A stretch of 50,804 nucleotides of DNA from Spirulina sp. CCY15215 (GCF_016888125.1 NZ_JACSWA010000343.1:1-50804), one strand, 5' to 3'; shown: positions 41,993-50,637, counted from the stretch's first letter. A program made the numbers and translations. The notes: generated from the letters alone by a model not told the origin.

Positions 41993-42685
41993 ATGAAGCT
42001 GTTAGTTCAGGGAAATAACATCACCGTCACTGAAGCCATTCATCTTTACGTGCAAGAAAAATTAGAAAATGCGGTCAGGCACTTTCAAAACATTACAACA
42101 AAGGTTGACGTTCATCTGTCTGTAGCGCGAAATCCCCGGATCAGTGATAGCCATAAAGCCGAAGTTACCGTCTACGCGAATGGAACAGTAATTCGGGCGC
42201 AGGAAAACAGCGAAGATTTATATGCGAGTATCGACATGGTAGCTGATAAGATTACTCGCCAACTCCGCAAATACAAGGAAAAACATTTCCTCAAAAATCA
42301 TAAACCTTCTAAAGCAGAAGAGTTGGCTACACAACCGCCCATTGTTACAGATATTAAGGATTTAATTGGCGATCGCGAACCGGAATTGCCTTCTGAAGTG
42401 GTTCGCATGAAGTATTTTGCCATGCCTCTGATGACCATTGATGAAGCATTAGTACAACTGCAATTAGTGGATCACGATTTTTACGTTTTCCGTAACAGCG
42501 AATCCGATGAGATTAACGTGATCTATATGCGAAATCATGGGGGATATGGCGTAATTTTACCTCGTGAAAGTAGTGTTAATGGAAATCATGCCCATGATAA
42601 AAATGGTCACAAGGAAAATAGCAAAGTTTCTGAGATGTTTCTTGATGAAGAACAAACTTCAGAAATTCCACCAGCACAAGTTTGA
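41993..42685 (+). CDS. hpf: Long-form ribosome hibernation promoting factor (LrtA type)
   Basis: 230 residues from ATG 41993, with GGAG eight bases upstream; ATG 41960 is in frame but its extra 11 residues do not resemble the family. The N-terminal HPF/YfiA domain ([68 protein letters not shown]) binds the 30S subunit and blocks mRNA/tRNA sites. After a linker, the C-terminal dimerisation domain ([22 protein letters not shown] and [20 protein letters not shown]) joins two ribosomes into 100S particles. Cyanobacterial homologues are called LrtA and rise in darkness and stress. The upstream leader is structured. Confidence 0.93.
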   Translation: MKLLVQGNNITVTEAIHLYVQEKLENAVRHFQNITTKVDVHLSVARNPRISDSHKAEVTVYANGTVIRAQENSEDLYASIDMVADKITRQLRKYKEKHFLKNHKPSKAEELATQPPIVTDIKDLIGDREPELPSEVVRMKYFAMPLMTIDEALVQLQLVDHDFYVFRNSESDEINVIYMRNHGGYGVILPRESSVNGNHAHDKNGHKENSKVSEMFLDEEQTSEIPPAQV

Positions 42686-42692
42686 ATTAAAT

Positions 42693-42726
42693 ACCTCTCC
42701 TTTTCCAAGGAGGGTTTAGGAGAGGT
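42693..42726. terminator. Hairpin between convergent hpf and crtD genes
   Basis: ACCTCTCC (42693-42700) pairs with GGAGAGGT (42719-42726), and CCTT/AAGG pair inside the loop. It lies between two convergent stops (42685 and 42747) and could be a bidirectional terminator, although a run of T is weak on both sides (AAAAATAGG follows on plus). Confidence 0.45.
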
Positions 42727-42746
42727 AAAAATAGGACAAAATTTAG

Positions 42747-44324
42747 TTATTGAGTGCAAATTTGTCTGACTGCTGTTAACCCGGAGTAACTGACTCCCGC
42801 AGTGCCTTCTCCTGGATGCGTTGAATCTCCCACCAACCACAGATGTTGAATGGGGGTTCGTGTCCCAAAACCAAAGGGACCAAAGGTAGAAAGGCGCTGT
42901 CCCACTCCTCCGACATAACCTTCTTTTCGTCCAGTAAAATGGGCAAAGGTGCGAGGGGTAGCTACTTCTTGATGGAGGATAGTTGCAGAGGTGAGGTGAA
43001 AATATTCACCCAAACGGGCGATCGCCTCGCGAGTATATTTTTCTTTTAATTGTTCGTAATTTTCTTTGCTTCCCTGCCACCATTGTCGCGTATCGACGAA
43101 GGAAGAAGCAATAATTGTACCCTGTCCTTCGGGGGCGCGTCCATCTCCTGGTTTGCTAACGGAAACGAAGAGAGAATTATTCTCGCCAATTTCCCCCGCG
43201 TAGTCGTAGAGAAATTGTAAATGCGGGGGACAATTTTCAGGAATAGCAGCGCGATCGACTCCCAAATAGACTACAAATGCCCCAGAAGGAGAGGGAAGTT
43301 TATCGATTCTGTATTGATATTCTTTCCAGTTTAAAAATGATGTGGGGGGGAAAAATGGAGAGAGGGGAGACTGCGATCGCGCCTTATCTTCTACTAATTC
43401 CTGTAAGTTTTGCACTGTAACATTGGCGATAATTTCCTCTGCTTCTTCCTCCCAAACTTCCCCAGTTTTAAGATTGCGGATCGTGACTCCTGTTGCTTGA
43501 CCCTTTTTAACATGAATTTTTTCAACCCGGTGACGCATTTGTAATTCTCCCCCATACTTTTTGAGGGCTTCAACGAGGCGATCGCTTAACACCTGCATAC
43601 TACCTTCAAGGTGATATAATCCTTGAGGGGCTTGAGACACTCCTAAAGCCGTTGCTGCATAAAGTAAGGCTGTTTCATCGGCATTAACTTGGGAATATAG
43701 CTTAAGCTGCATATCTAAAAAGGTTCGCAAGCGTCGGTTTTCAGATAATCCCAATAATCGCAGTGCATCCCCCACCGTTATCAAGGTAAAAGGAACTGTA
43801 ATTAAAGTATCTAAACGAATGGCTGAGAGTAATTGTTGCATATCCCAAACATTGCGAGGAGGTAAAACCGGATCGCGAGATTGAAACTTCCAGCTAACCT
43901 GAAATAGTTTATTCATTAACTGCCAAAAAGGTGCGCTACCGGGAAATTGTTTCTGTCTTTCTTTTCTCCATTTTTCGCGATCGCGCCAAATATTAATCGG
44001 TTCTTTTTCTCCTGGTAAAAACACTGCACAAGCGGGATCGCAATAGGTTGCTTCGGGTAATTCTACCCCCAATTCTGTAAAAATGCGATGGTGAATACCT
44101 CCCACTTCTAACCCCGCAACTTGAGTCGCCCCCACATCAAAAATAAAGCCCTTCCGTTGAAAAGTAGAAGCGCATCCACCCGGTACAATAGCCTGGTCAA
44201 AAACCCGCACTTGATAGCCTTGATGGGCGAGTAATGCCCCTGTAGTGAGTCCTCCAATTCCCCCACCGATCGCGATCGCGCTACGAGTACGAGAAGATCT
44301 CGCCTTTATTTGAACATCAGACAT
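42747..44324 (-). CDS. crtD: CrtD-like carotenoid C-3',4' desaturase
   Basis: 525 residues. FAD-dependent amine-oxidase/phytoene-desaturase fold: dinucleotide motif IGGGIGGLTTGALLA (Gly20-22, 24, 25) and PGGCASTFQRKGFIFDVGA, with C-terminal LWLVGDSTHPGEGTAGVSYSGL as the second FAD-contact motif. GATQVAGLEVGGIHHRIF and CDPACAVFLPGE are typical of the cyanobacterial CrtD branch, which desaturates 3',4' positions in synthesis of myxol-type carotenoids. A CrtISO/CrtH-like enzyme is the main alternative. It is divergent from the SMR pair, with a palindromic operator in the 104 bp between. Confidence 0.78.
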   Translation of the reverse strand: MSDVQIKARSSRTRSAIAIGGGIGGLTTGALLAHQGYQVRVFDQAIVPGGCASTFQRKGFIFDVGATQVAGLEVGGIHHRIFTELGVELPEATYCDPACAVFLPGEKEPINIWRDREKWRKERQKQFPGSAPFWQLMNKLFQVSWKFQSRDPVLPPRNVWDMQQLLSAIRLDTLITVPFTLITVGDALRLLGLSENRRLRTFLDMQLKLYSQVNADETALLYAATALGVSQAPQGLYHLEGSMQVLSDRLVEALKKYGGELQMRHRVEKIHVKKGQATGVTIRNLKTGEVWEEEAEEIIANVTVQNLQELVEDKARSQSPLSPFFPPTSFLNWKEYQYRIDKLPSPSGAFVVYLGVDRAAIPENCPPHLQFLYDYAGEIGENNSLFVSVSKPGDGRAPEGQGTIIASSFVDTRQWWQGSKENYEQLKEKYTREAIARLGEYFHLTSATILHQEVATPRTFAHFTGRKEGYVGGVGQRLSTFGPFGFGTRTPIQHLWLVGDSTHPGEGTAGVSYSGLTAVRQICTQ

Positions 44325-44344
44325 TAATTATTTGTAAATCCTTT

Positions 44345-44381
44345 AACTTTTGTAAATATTATAGATATATTTACAAAAGTT
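44345..44381. promoter_or_regulatory. Perfect 14-bp palindrome (candidate repressor operator)
   Basis: Arms AACTTTTGTAAATA (44345-44358) and TATTTACAAAAGTT (44368-44381) are separated by 9 bases. Extra half-sites TTTGTAAAT and TTTGCAAAT flank it on either side. It lies between the divergent crtD (start 44324) and the first SMR gene (44429). The pattern is like TetR-type operators, but no regulator gene lies nearby. Confidence 0.6.
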
Positions 44382-44428
44382 TGCAAATATGCTTAAACTG
44401 ATTATCTAAGCTCAATCGTATATTTAAA

Positions 44429-44791
44429 ATGATCGTTAGCTGGATCTATTTATGTTTAGCAATTATTCTCGAATTGGCAGGTACAACTTCCTTAAAGTTG
44501 TCACGAGGATGGACTGAGAGCTTTCCTTCAATTCTCGCCTTCGTATCCTATACCGCTTGTTTCAGTTTTTTTGCACTGGCGCTGAAAAAACTCCGTTTAA
44601 GCGTTGCTTATGCAACTTGGTCAGGAGTCGGAACGGCTGGAGTTGCTATCATTAGCATTTTGTGGTTGCACGAGTTAGTGAGTTTAGTTAAAATTGCTGG
44701 CATTGCTTTAATCGCGATCGGAGTCCTCATCTTAAACTTGACGGATAAAGAGACAAAAGAACAAAGCCAAAAGAAAGGGTTGATAAAATAA
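44429..44791 (+). CDS. SMR-family multidrug exporter, subunit 1
   Basis: 120 residues, four membrane helices. Family motifs: Glu15 in AIILELAGTTSLKLS (equivalent of the proton/drug-binding glutamate of EmrE), the YATWSGVGTAG signature and the loop helix W in ILWLHELVS. The C-terminal tail (TDKETKEQSQKKGLIK) is Lys-rich and longer than EmrE's. It is paired with a second SMR gene 22 bp downstream, as in the EbrAB, YkkCD and YvdRS hetero-pairs, where two subunits insert in opposite orientations. Drug or metabolite specificity unknown. Confidence 0.88.
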   Translation: MIVSWIYLCLAIILELAGTTSLKLSRGWTESFPSILAFVSYTACFSFFALALKKLRLSVAYATWSGVGTAGVAIISILWLHELVSLVKIAGIALIAIGVLILNLTDKETKEQSQKKGLIK

Positions 44792-44813
44792 ATAAGGAGA
44801 TCGGAAACAAAAA

Positions 44814-45131
44814 ATGTCCTCTTGGATCTATTTAATTTTAGCAATTAGTTTGGAGTTAGCGGGCAGCACTTGTCTAAAACTCTCAGATAGCTTTACCAAA
44901 GTTCTCCCTTCTATTTTGCTTTTTGTCTTTTATGGACTGTGCTACTATTTTTTTGCGATCGCCTTGAAAACCATCGATCTGAGTGTTGCTTATGCAATTT
45001 GGTCGGGTTTGGGAACGACAGTTGTTGCCATTATTGGAATTTTCCAATTTAAAGAATTAATAAGTATTAAACAAGTTTTGGCAATTGGTATGATAGTAAT
45101 AGGTGTAGTGTTGTTAGATCTATTGGCTTAG
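44814..45131 (+). CDS. SMR-family multidrug exporter, subunit 2
   Basis: 105 residues, four membrane helices; Glu14 in AISLELAGSTCLKLS, AYAIWSGLGTTVVAIIG. Its upstream region carries AAGGAGATC 15 bases before the ATG. It has few Lys/Arg compared with subunit 1, which suits an opposite membrane orientation. A MITE is inserted at its stop: the coding sequence ends with TAG at 45129-45131, where the G is the first base of the element. The restored sequence would have TAA, so the protein is unchanged. Confidence 0.88.
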   Translation: MSSWIYLILAISLELAGSTCLKLSDSFTKVLPSILLFVFYGLCYYFFAIALKTIDLSVAYAIWSGLGTTVVAIIGIFQFKELISIKQVLAIGMIVIGVVLLDLLA

Positions 45132-45262
45132 GGAGCATGTCAAACTCGAAGACCGTTTGTACTATTGCATGGTGGGGTGCATGTTTGAGCTTGGACTGAT
45201 GATACTTTGAGCCTTGTCTGACGCGCACAGTTCAAATGTTCCTACAAAACTGACATGCTCCC
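45131..45262. mobile_element. 132-bp MITE with 12-bp inverted repeats and 8-bp target duplication
   Basis: Ends GGGAGCATGTCA (45131-45142) and TGACATGCTCCC (45251-45262) are exact inverted complements. TTGGCTTA occurs directly on both sides (45123-45130 and 45263-45270), an 8-bp target-site duplication. No reading frame of note lies inside. GG ends with 8-bp duplications occur in ISL3 and IS256 relatives, among others; the parent transposase is not in the window, so family is not settled. Confidence 0.85.
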
Positions 45263-45300
45263 TTGGCTTAAGACTCAAGAAAGCTATCTTGACTCTCTCT

Positions 45301-45474
45301 CTATATGGTAAGCTGCATGATTGAGTCTGGATTTTTTTGTAACCTTGGCTGCTTCTTATTAAGTTCAGGAAGTTGTAGTAACCTTGGGCGTTTCTCCTCA
45401 TTACTTGCTTGTTTTTTTGCTTTTCTAATTTCTCGTTTCTGTTTTGGTGTTAATTTTTTATTCTTTTTACTCAT
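45301..45474 (-). CDS. Small, very basic protein downstream of a DUF4065 gene
   Basis: 57 residues from ATG 45474 (a TTG six codons earlier is also in frame). The first half is mostly Lys and Arg (MSKKNKKLTPKQKREIRKAK), followed by a Gln/Leu/Pro-rich tail. It starts 21 bp after the DUF4065 stop, without a strong ribosome site. It is not a family I recognise; DUF4065 (Panacea) antitoxins pair with very diverse toxins, so this could be the partner. It ends 31 bp from the MITE's right duplication. Confidence 0.4.
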   Translation of the reverse strand: MSKKNKKLTPKQKREIRKAKKQASNEEKRPRLLQLPELNKKQPRLQKNPDSIMQLTI

Positions 45475-45495
45475 TTTATTTCTTGTTAGCAAATT

Positions 45496-45957
45496 TTACA
45501 CACTAGATTTGGTTACACTCAATCCTGAATAGTATTCGTGCATATCAGCAATTTTTATAATTGCATTCCCTCTTTCTCCCTCTTTGATTCCAGCTTCTTC
45601 TCTCGCTTTTTTCCAAGGTTCTTCTAAATGAGTAAGATCGCTCAACCATTGAGATTTTTTATCTCCATAAAAATCAAGCACGCCATCAATTGTTTCTTTT
45701 TGTAATGGAGTTAAGTTTGAGGCACTTCCATTGACAAAAATACCTTGATTGACTTTAAATATTCCTTTATGAGCTTCATAAAGTTCTCGAATTACAGGTC
45801 CATTCACCCATGCTTCTATTGGAGAATCAAATAAAATCTCTTCATCCCAGACGAGAGACCATGCTTGGGAATAGTAAACTAATTTCTGCAATTTCATCGC
45901 AGTCATTTCGCCTAACTGCTCGATAATATAGGTTGCTACGTCAAAAACAGAGGCCAT
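45496..45957 (-). CDS. DUF4065 / Panacea-domain antitoxin (GepA/SocA-like)
   Basis: 153 residues. Diagnostic Panacea motifs: VATYIIEQLGEMTAMKLQKLVYYSQAWSL, seen in part as AMKLQKLVYYSQAW, then DSPIEAWVNGPVIRELYEAHKG and LTPLQKETIDGVLDFYG. In SocA and in the Panacea antitoxins this domain neutralises toxins directly or delivers them for degradation. A small basic gene follows on the same strand. An 8+4+8 palindrome just upstream is a likely self-regulatory operator. It lies 47 bp from the Uma2 stop. Confidence 0.85.
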   Translation of the reverse strand: MASVFDVATYIIEQLGEMTAMKLQKLVYYSQAWSLVWDEEILFDSPIEAWVNGPVIRELYEAHKGIFKVNQGIFVNGSASNLTPLQKETIDGVLDFYGDKKSQWLSDLTHLEEPWKKAREEAGIKEGERGNAIIKIADMHEYYSGLSVTKSSV

Positions 45958-45983
45958 TATCTGATACTCCTTTTAAACTCTTT

Positions 45984-46003
45984 TATGCTAGCATTCTAGC
46001 ATA
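45984..46003 (-). promoter_or_regulatory. Palindrome upstream of the DUF4065 gene
   Basis: TATGCTAG (45984-45991), CATT, then CTAGCATA (45996-46003). It lies 27 bases upstream of the DUF4065 start, in the promoter region, and directly after the Uma2 gene. Autorepression through such palindromes is usual for toxin-antitoxin operons; the binding protein is inferred. Confidence 0.5.
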
Positions 46004-46004
46004 T

Positions 46005-46577
46005 TTACAAAATTCCCGGCACATCTTCATATAAGGCTGCGATCGCGCCACTAAAATTCACACTGGCTAACTCAATTTCTTGTCCTTCTGTATAAGCATA
46101 GAGTTCCCAGCGTCCTTGAGAATTGCGTCGATAACACTCAACACTGATGCGATCTTGACGAATTAAAACATATTCTTGTAAACTCTCCAAAGTTCGATAA
46201 TCGGCAAATTTTTCCCCGCGATCGAATGCTTCTGTACTGGGAGAAAGAACTTCAATGATTAAAACAGGAAAGCGAATACAATCTTCTAAAGAACGGGTAT
46301 CTCGTTCATCGCAGGAGATGGAAACATCAGGATAATAATACGAATTAGTTGTCTCGATTCGCACTTTGGTATCGGAAATAAAAGCTATACATCCCGAACC
46401 GCGCACGTGATTTCTTAAAAGAGCAAAGATATTGCCCGCAATAATAACATGGGAATTTTTAGCACCAACCATTGCATAAACTTCTCCATCGCGATATTCG
46501 TGTTTAATCGGGCTGACTCTTTCTCCGGCTAAATAATCTTTGGGAGAAATATAGAGGCAATCTTGACTGGCGATCAT
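46005..46577 (-). CDS. Uma2/DUF820 family putative PD-(D/E)XK nuclease
   Basis: 190 residues from ATG 46577, where AAGGAG lies eight bases upstream; a TTG start at 46595 is less likely. Family motifs: KHEYRDGEVYAMVGAKNSHV, YYPDVSISC (Asp of the fold), VLIIEVLSPSTEAFDRGEKFADYR (Glu-x-Leu), LQEYVLI. Such genes are present in tens of copies per cyanobacterial genome and have a restriction-endonuclease-like fold. Activity and role are not established, and toxin or mobile-element links have been suggested. Confidence 0.9.
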   Translation of the reverse strand: MIASQDCLYISPKDYLAGERVSPIKHEYRDGEVYAMVGAKNSHVIIAGNIFALLRNHVRGSGCIAFISDTKVRIETTNSYYYPDVSISCDERDTRSLEDCIRFPVLIIEVLSPSTEAFDRGEKFADYRTLESLQEYVLIRQDRISVECYRRNSQGRWELYAYTEGQEIELASVNFSGAIAALYEDVPGIL

Positions 46578-46690
46578 GGCTTTATTCTCCTTCAAAGTAT
46601 TGGGATTCTGACATTAAGTAAAGATGTGAAAAGGCGATCGCCGATCGAGGAAAGCGATCGCACTATAATTTTTTCTTAAATTTTCCCGAA

Positions 46691-46927
46691 TTATCCAGCC
46701 CCCAACCAATCGGCAGCCAAAACCACTGTTAAACTCATAAAAATAATACTTAGCATCCAGGTGACGCGGTTGAGAGTAAGTTCAGCACTTTTCGTACTGG
46801 TGAAAAGTTGTGCTTGTCCACCAATACCGCCAATTCCATCTCCTTTGGGGGAATGCAGCAAGACGAGGATAATTAAAAATAGGGCAGATAGCGCCCAAAC
46901 AAGTTGAACGATTTGAACAATATTCAT
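46691..46927 (-). CDS. secG: SecG, preprotein translocase subunit
   Basis: 78 residues with two membrane helices (VQLVWALSALFLIILVLLHS and TWMLSIIFMSLTVVLAADWL) and the cyanobacterial SecG loop PKGDGIGGIGGQAQLFTSTKSAE. SecG is a non-essential part of the SecYEG channel and supports translocation cycles. It is divergent from lipA across 64 bp. Confidence 0.92.
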   Translation of the reverse strand: MNIVQIVQLVWALSALFLIILVLLHSPKGDGIGGIGGQAQLFTSTKSAELTLNRVTWMLSIIFMSLTVVLAADWLGAG

Positions 46928-46991
46928 GCAGAAACTCTATACTCTATAATTTGTTTACAATGAGAACATTTTAGTCGAGAAAGAACAAGTT

Positions 46992-47870
46992 GTGGTTGTT
47001 AAGCCGGAATGGTTACGAGTCAAAGCCCCTCAATGGCAGCGCGTAGGTAGCGTCAAAGAGATTTTACGAGATTTAGCGCTCAATACGGTGTGCGAGGAGG
47101 CATCTTGTCCCAATATTGGGGAATGTTTTCATGCAGGGACAGCGACTTTTTTAATTATGGGTCCCGCTTGTACTCGCGCTTGTCCCTATTGTGATATTGA
47201 TTTTGAGAAGAAACCGCAACCCCTCGATCCCACGGAACCCCTACGATTAGCCGAGGCAGTGCATCGTTTAAACTTGAATCATGTTGTGATTACTTCCGTG
47301 AATCGGGACGATCTCCCAGATGAAGGTTCAAGCCAATTTAAGCGCTGTATTGAAGAAATTCGCATCCTAAGCCCTAAAACTACGATTGAGGTGCTTATTC
47401 CCGATTTATGCGGCAATTGGGAGGCTTTAAAGGTCATCCTGGATGCTCAACCGGAAGTTTTAAATCATAATACGGAAACGATTCCTCGCTTATATCGTCG
47501 GGTGCGTCCCCAGGGAGATTATCGGCGATCGCTTGAACTTCTGCAACGCAGTCGAGAAATTGCCCCTTGGGTTTATACCAAGTCGGGGATTATGGTAGGG
47601 CTGGGAGAAACCGATGCAGAAGTACGAGAAACCATGCAAGATTTACGGGAAGTTGATTGCGATATTCTCACCATCGGACAATATTTACAACCTTCTCAGA
47701 AACATTTAGGAGTGAAGGAATTTGTTACTCCTCAGCAGTTTGATGCGTGGCGAGAATATGGGGAGGCGATCGGGTTTCTACAAGTAGTTTCTTCTCCCTT
47801 AACTCGAAGTTCTTATCATGCGGAGGAAGTTCGTAAACTGATGGAGAAATATCCGAGAGAAAAAGAATAG
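46992..47870 (+). CDS. lipA: Lipoyl synthase (radical SAM)
   Basis: 292 residues, starting at GTG 46992; no ATG is in frame upstream. LipA inserts sulfur at C6 and C8 of protein-bound octanoyl groups to form lipoyl cofactors of 2-oxoacid dehydrogenases and glycine cleavage. Auxiliary cluster cysteines: Cys34, Cys39, Cys45 ([12 protein letters not shown]). Radical-SAM cluster: Cys60, Cys64, Cys67 ([10 protein letters not shown]). The C-terminal RSSYHAEE with its conserved serine is also present. It is divergent from secG. Confidence 0.95.
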   Translation: MVVKPEWLRVKAPQWQRVGSVKEILRDLALNTVCEEASCPNIGECFHAGTATFLIMGPACTRACPYCDIDFEKKPQPLDPTEPLRLAEAVHRLNLNHVVITSVNRDDLPDEGSSQFKRCIEEIRILSPKTTIEVLIPDLCGNWEALKVILDAQPEVLNHNTETIPRLYRRVRPQGDYRRSLELLQRSREIAPWVYTKSGIMVGLGETDAEVRETMQDLREVDCDILTIGQYLQPSQKHLGVKEFVTPQQFDAWREYGEAIGFLQVVSSPLTRSSYHAEEVRKLMEKYPREKE

Positions 47871-47900
47871 AAAACAATCATAGAAAATAGGCGATCGCGC

Positions 47901-47919
47901 TCCTTGCTAAAATGTGATA
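47901..47919 (+). repeat. 19-bp direct repeat flanking an orphan gene, copy 1
   Basis: TCCTTGCTAAAATGTGATA here and, with one substitution, at 48615-48633, 714 bp apart. They bracket the hypothetical gene at 48093-48548. Both end in a -10-like TGATA on the plus strand, so shared promoter sequence is an alternative. Nearby, ATATCGCT (47927-47934) and AGCGATAT (47948-47955) form a hairpin. Confidence 0.6.
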
Positions 47920-48092
47920 GTAAGCTATATCGCTATATCTCCGAGTCAGCGATATCTTTAACGAGATAATTATTCCGAACGCACTTAGCAAGTAACTTAG
48001 AAATAAGGAGATCGTTCGCGTCATGAAAAATACCACAATAAGGTTTGCAATAGCGCGTAACATTACCAACTTCGATCTCTGTCATTTTGTAT

Positions 48093-48548
48093 TTACTGCT
48101 GGTGAACTTTTATGTTTAGGTCATTAATATAGTCAATCATATCTAGGACATACATTGAACCGTTTAAGATAATTCGCTTGTTTATATACAAACTTGGCTT
48201 AAAAATAACATAGTCTAAGTAGTAATCTTTTTTGAATCGCAAAGTTAGTGAGTCATTTTTGTCTTTTTCCCATTCTAAATAGAAAAGGCCACTTTCGCTA
48301 ACTGTTAAGCTACTCGGCTTGGTGATATTCTCCAGAGAACCGATAAATAAAAACATCGTTTTAAGCGATTCTAAAGATAGTTCATCATCCTCTTCTAGAT
48401 CGCACAATTCTTTTAGTTCGCGAATGCGTTTGGAAAAATAGTCATCTTTCAGCTTAATAAAATCAAGTCCATAGTTCAGTATTTCTTCAAAAGTCACTAT
48501 TTTGTCTATTTTGTCTTGACTTAATGTTTTGCTTATTATTAGTGTCAT
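48093..48548 (-). CDS. Orphan hypothetical protein, accessory in character
   Basis: 151 residues from ATG 48548 (TTG 48563 is in frame upstream). No signal peptide or membrane segment. The N-terminal half is highly charged and helical (IRELKELCDLEEDDELSLESLK); the C-terminal half has strands (LFYLEWEKDKNDSLTLRFKKDYYLDYVIF). I do not recognise the family. The gene is A/T-rich, has no HIP1 octamer and sits between 19-bp direct repeats, which suggests foreign origin. Confidence 0.5.
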   Translation of the reverse strand: MTLIISKTLSQDKIDKIVTFEEILNYGLDFIKLKDDYFSKRIRELKELCDLEEDDELSLESLKTMFLFIGSLENITKPSSLTVSESGLFYLEWEKDKNDSLTLRFKKDYYLDYVIFKPSLYINKRIILNGSMYVLDMIDYINDLNIKVHQQ

Positions 48549-48614
48549 TGTTTTATGCCACAATCATTGAGGCTAATTATAACATATCAATACTTCAATA
48601 ATCAATACTCGATT

Positions 48615-48633
48615 TCCTTGCTAAAATATGATA
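48615..48633 (+). repeat. 19-bp direct repeat flanking an orphan gene, copy 2
   Basis: TCCTTGCTAAAATATGATA matches 47901-47919 at 18 of 19 positions. It is followed by CTCAATTATTGAG, a 13-base palindrome (48634-48646). It lies in the upstream region of the orphan gene on the opposite strand. Confidence 0.6.
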
Positions 48634-48687
48634 CTCAATTATTGAGGCAGAATTAAAGAATGGCTTAAAATTGGCTGCAATGATGTC

Positions 48688-48727
48688 AAAAAAAATGCTC
48701 TGTCTTCTTTGTTTATGAAGACAGAGC
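48688..48727 (-). terminator. Rho-independent terminator of ftsH
   Basis: Arms GCTCTGTCTTC (48697-48707) and GAAGACAGAGC (48717-48727) pair perfectly over 11 bp around a 9-base loop. On the minus strand the stem is followed by a T-run (48688-48695). It lies 26 bp after the FtsH stop. Confidence 0.85.
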
Positions 48728-48753
48728 CAAACAATCAAAAGAGTTGAGAGAAA

Positions 48754-50637
48754 TTACAATTGAGGAACAAACTGCTCTTTTTCAGGAATCGTTGCATATT
48801 CCGCGACAATTTGCCGGAATTCTTCCCCGTCAATTGTTTCTTTTTCAATCAATAAATCGACCAAGCGATCGATAACCATGCGATGATTGCGAATAATTTG
48901 ACGTGCCATTTCGTGACCCTTTTCAGCCAGAATTCTTACTTGCTGGTCGATCTTCGTGGCAATTTCTTCGGAATACTCCGATCGCGTCATGAAACTGCTT
49001 CCCAAGAATACTTCCCCAGATTGATCTTCTAAGGATAAAGGACCGAGATCGCTCATACCGAAGCGCGTTACCATTTGTCGCGCCATCCCTGTCACCTGTT
49101 GCAGGTCGCCCCCAGCACCTGTTGTTACTTCTGCATGACCGAAGACCTCTTCTTCTGCTGCACGTCCTCCCATAGCCCCAGCAATGCGCGCCATGAGTTG
49201 CGATCGCGTGGTGAGTCCTTGTTCTTCATCGGGAGTGAACCAGGTCAGTCCTTGCGCCTGTCCCCGAGGAATTAGAGTTACTTTTTGAACTGGGTCGTGG
49301 TCCTTAATTAAAGTCCCGACGATCGCGTGACCGACTTCGTGATAAGCGATGAGGCGCTTACTCTTACTATCCACTAAGGGCGTGCCTTCCATCCCCGCAA
49401 TGACGCGATCGACTGCATCATCAATTTCCAACATGGTGACGCATTCCTTGCGCCGTCGTGCGGTTAAAATGGCTGCCTCGTTGAGCAAATTGGCTAAGTC
49501 TGCACCGCTAAAACCGGGGGTACGACGGGCGATGGTTCCCAGGGAAACCGAGGAGTCAATCTTTTTGTTGCGGGCGTGAACTTCTAAGATTTTGAGGCGG
49601 CCTTTGATGTCTGGCGCGTCTACAATGGCCTGGCGATCGAAGCGACCTGGACGCAATAAGGCCGAGTCGAGAACATCGGGGCGGTTGGTGGCGGCGATAA
49701 TAATAATCCCCGTATTGCCTTCAAACCCGTCCATTTCCGTGAGGAGTTGGTTCAGGGTTTGTTCTCGTTCGTCATTTCCACCGCCGATCCCGGCACCGCG
49801 TTGGCGACCTACTGCGTCGATCTCATCGATGAAAATCAAACAAGGGGCATTTTCTTTGGCTTTCTTAAATAAGTCTCGGACGCGGGAAGCCCCAACCCCG
49901 ACGAACATTTCTACAAATTCAGAACCGGAAATGCTGAAGAAAGGAACTCCTGCTTCTCCGGCGATCGCCTTAGCCAATAAAGTTTTACCTGTTCCAGGCG
50001 GTCCCACTAATAGCACGCCTTTAGGAATTTTTGCACCCACGGCGGTAAAGCGTTCGGGTTGTTTGAGAAAAGTAACGACTTCTTCTAATTCTTCTTTGGC
50101 TTCGTCAACTCCAGCCACATCATCAAACATGATGCCAGTTTTTGCTTCCATTTGAAAGCGGGCGCGGGACTTACCGAAATTCATGGCTTGTCCGGGTCCC
50201 CCTGGCATATTATTGGAACGACGGAAGAGGAAGAAGAGAGAACCAATTAATAAAATCGGGAAGATTAAATTGCCCAACAGTCCCCAAATTGCGCCGTTAT
50301 TTTGGATGGGATGGGAGGCGAAAGGAATGCCTTCTGCCCGCAGTTGTGCCATTAATTCCGGGGCGCGTATGGGTAGATCTACTCGCAGGAGTTGTTCGCG
50401 ATCGCTGAGTTGAGGGTCAGTAGCCTGTACGATCGCCGTGCGTCCCCCTTCATAGAGGTCAACAGCCGTGACGCGGTGGGCGCTAAGATATTCCAAAAAG
50501 CGTCCGTAGGTCATGCGGGTGCTGGCGGTATTATTACCGAAGGCATTAGCGGAGGAAAATGTCCCTTGCCAGAGGAAAAAGCCGATGACGAGGGCGGGTA
50601 GCGTCCAGAGTAGTAGGACTCTCCAAGAAAGTTTCAT
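48754..50637 (-). CDS. ftsH: FtsH membrane AAA+ zinc metalloprotease (FtsH2-like)
   Basis: 627 residues, the length of cyanobacterial FtsH2, with which the N-terminus ([20 protein letters not shown]) and general sequence agree. Two membrane helices (about 8-25 and 116-138) enclose a lumenal domain. AAA+ domain: Walker A GPPGTGKT at 212-219, Walker [13 protein letters not shown] and the second region of homology [19 protein letters not shown]. Protease site HEVGH with His433 and His437. FtsH2 partners FtsH3 in thylakoid repair of photosystem II by removing damaged D1. Transcription ends at a strong hairpin terminator. The 167 bp upstream (50638-50804) are HIP1-containing and hold no gene I can support. 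Confidence 0.93.
   Translation of the reverse strand: MKLSWRVLLLWTLPALVIGFFLWQGTFSSANAFGNNTASTRMTYGRFLEYLSAHRVTAVDLYEGGRTAIVQATDPQLSDREQLLRVDLPIRAPELMAQLRAEGIPFASHPIQNNGAIWGLLGNLIFPILLIGSLFFLFRRSNNMPGGPGQAMNFGKSRARFQMEAKTGIMFDDVAGVDEAKEELEEVVTFLKQPERFTAVGAKIPKGVLLVGPPGTGKTLLAKAIAGEAGVPFFSISGSEFVEMFVGVGASRVRDLFKKAKENAPCLIFIDEIDAVGRQRGAGIGGGNDEREQTLNQLLTEMDGFEGNTGIIIIAATNRPDVLDSALLRPGRFDRQAIVDAPDIKGRLKILEVHARNKKIDSSVSLGTIARRTPGFSGADLANLLNEAAILTARRRKECVTMLEIDDAVDRVIAGMEGTPLVDSKSKRLIAYHEVGHAIVGTLIKDHDPVQKVTLIPRGQAQGLTWFTPDEEQGLTTRSQLMARIAGAMGGRAAEEEVFGHAEVTTGAGGDLQQVTGMARQMVTRFGMSDLGPLSLEDQSGEVFLGSSFMTRSEYSEEIATKIDQQVRILAEKGHEMARQIIRNHRMVIDRLVDLLIEKETIDGEEFRQIVAEYATIPEKEQFVPQL

Noticed and set aside
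44325-44428. Guanidine-type riboswitch upstream of the SMR pair
   Set aside because: SMR exporters often follow such riboswitches, but this 104-bp gap is A/T-rich and holds only a palindromic operator. I see no conserved ykkC-type core.
47878-48069. 63-codon minus-strand frame after lipA with hydrophobic residues
   Set aside because: No ribosome site and no recognisable family. It overlaps a 19-bp repeat and a hairpin, and its hydrophobicity follows from A/T-rich DNA.
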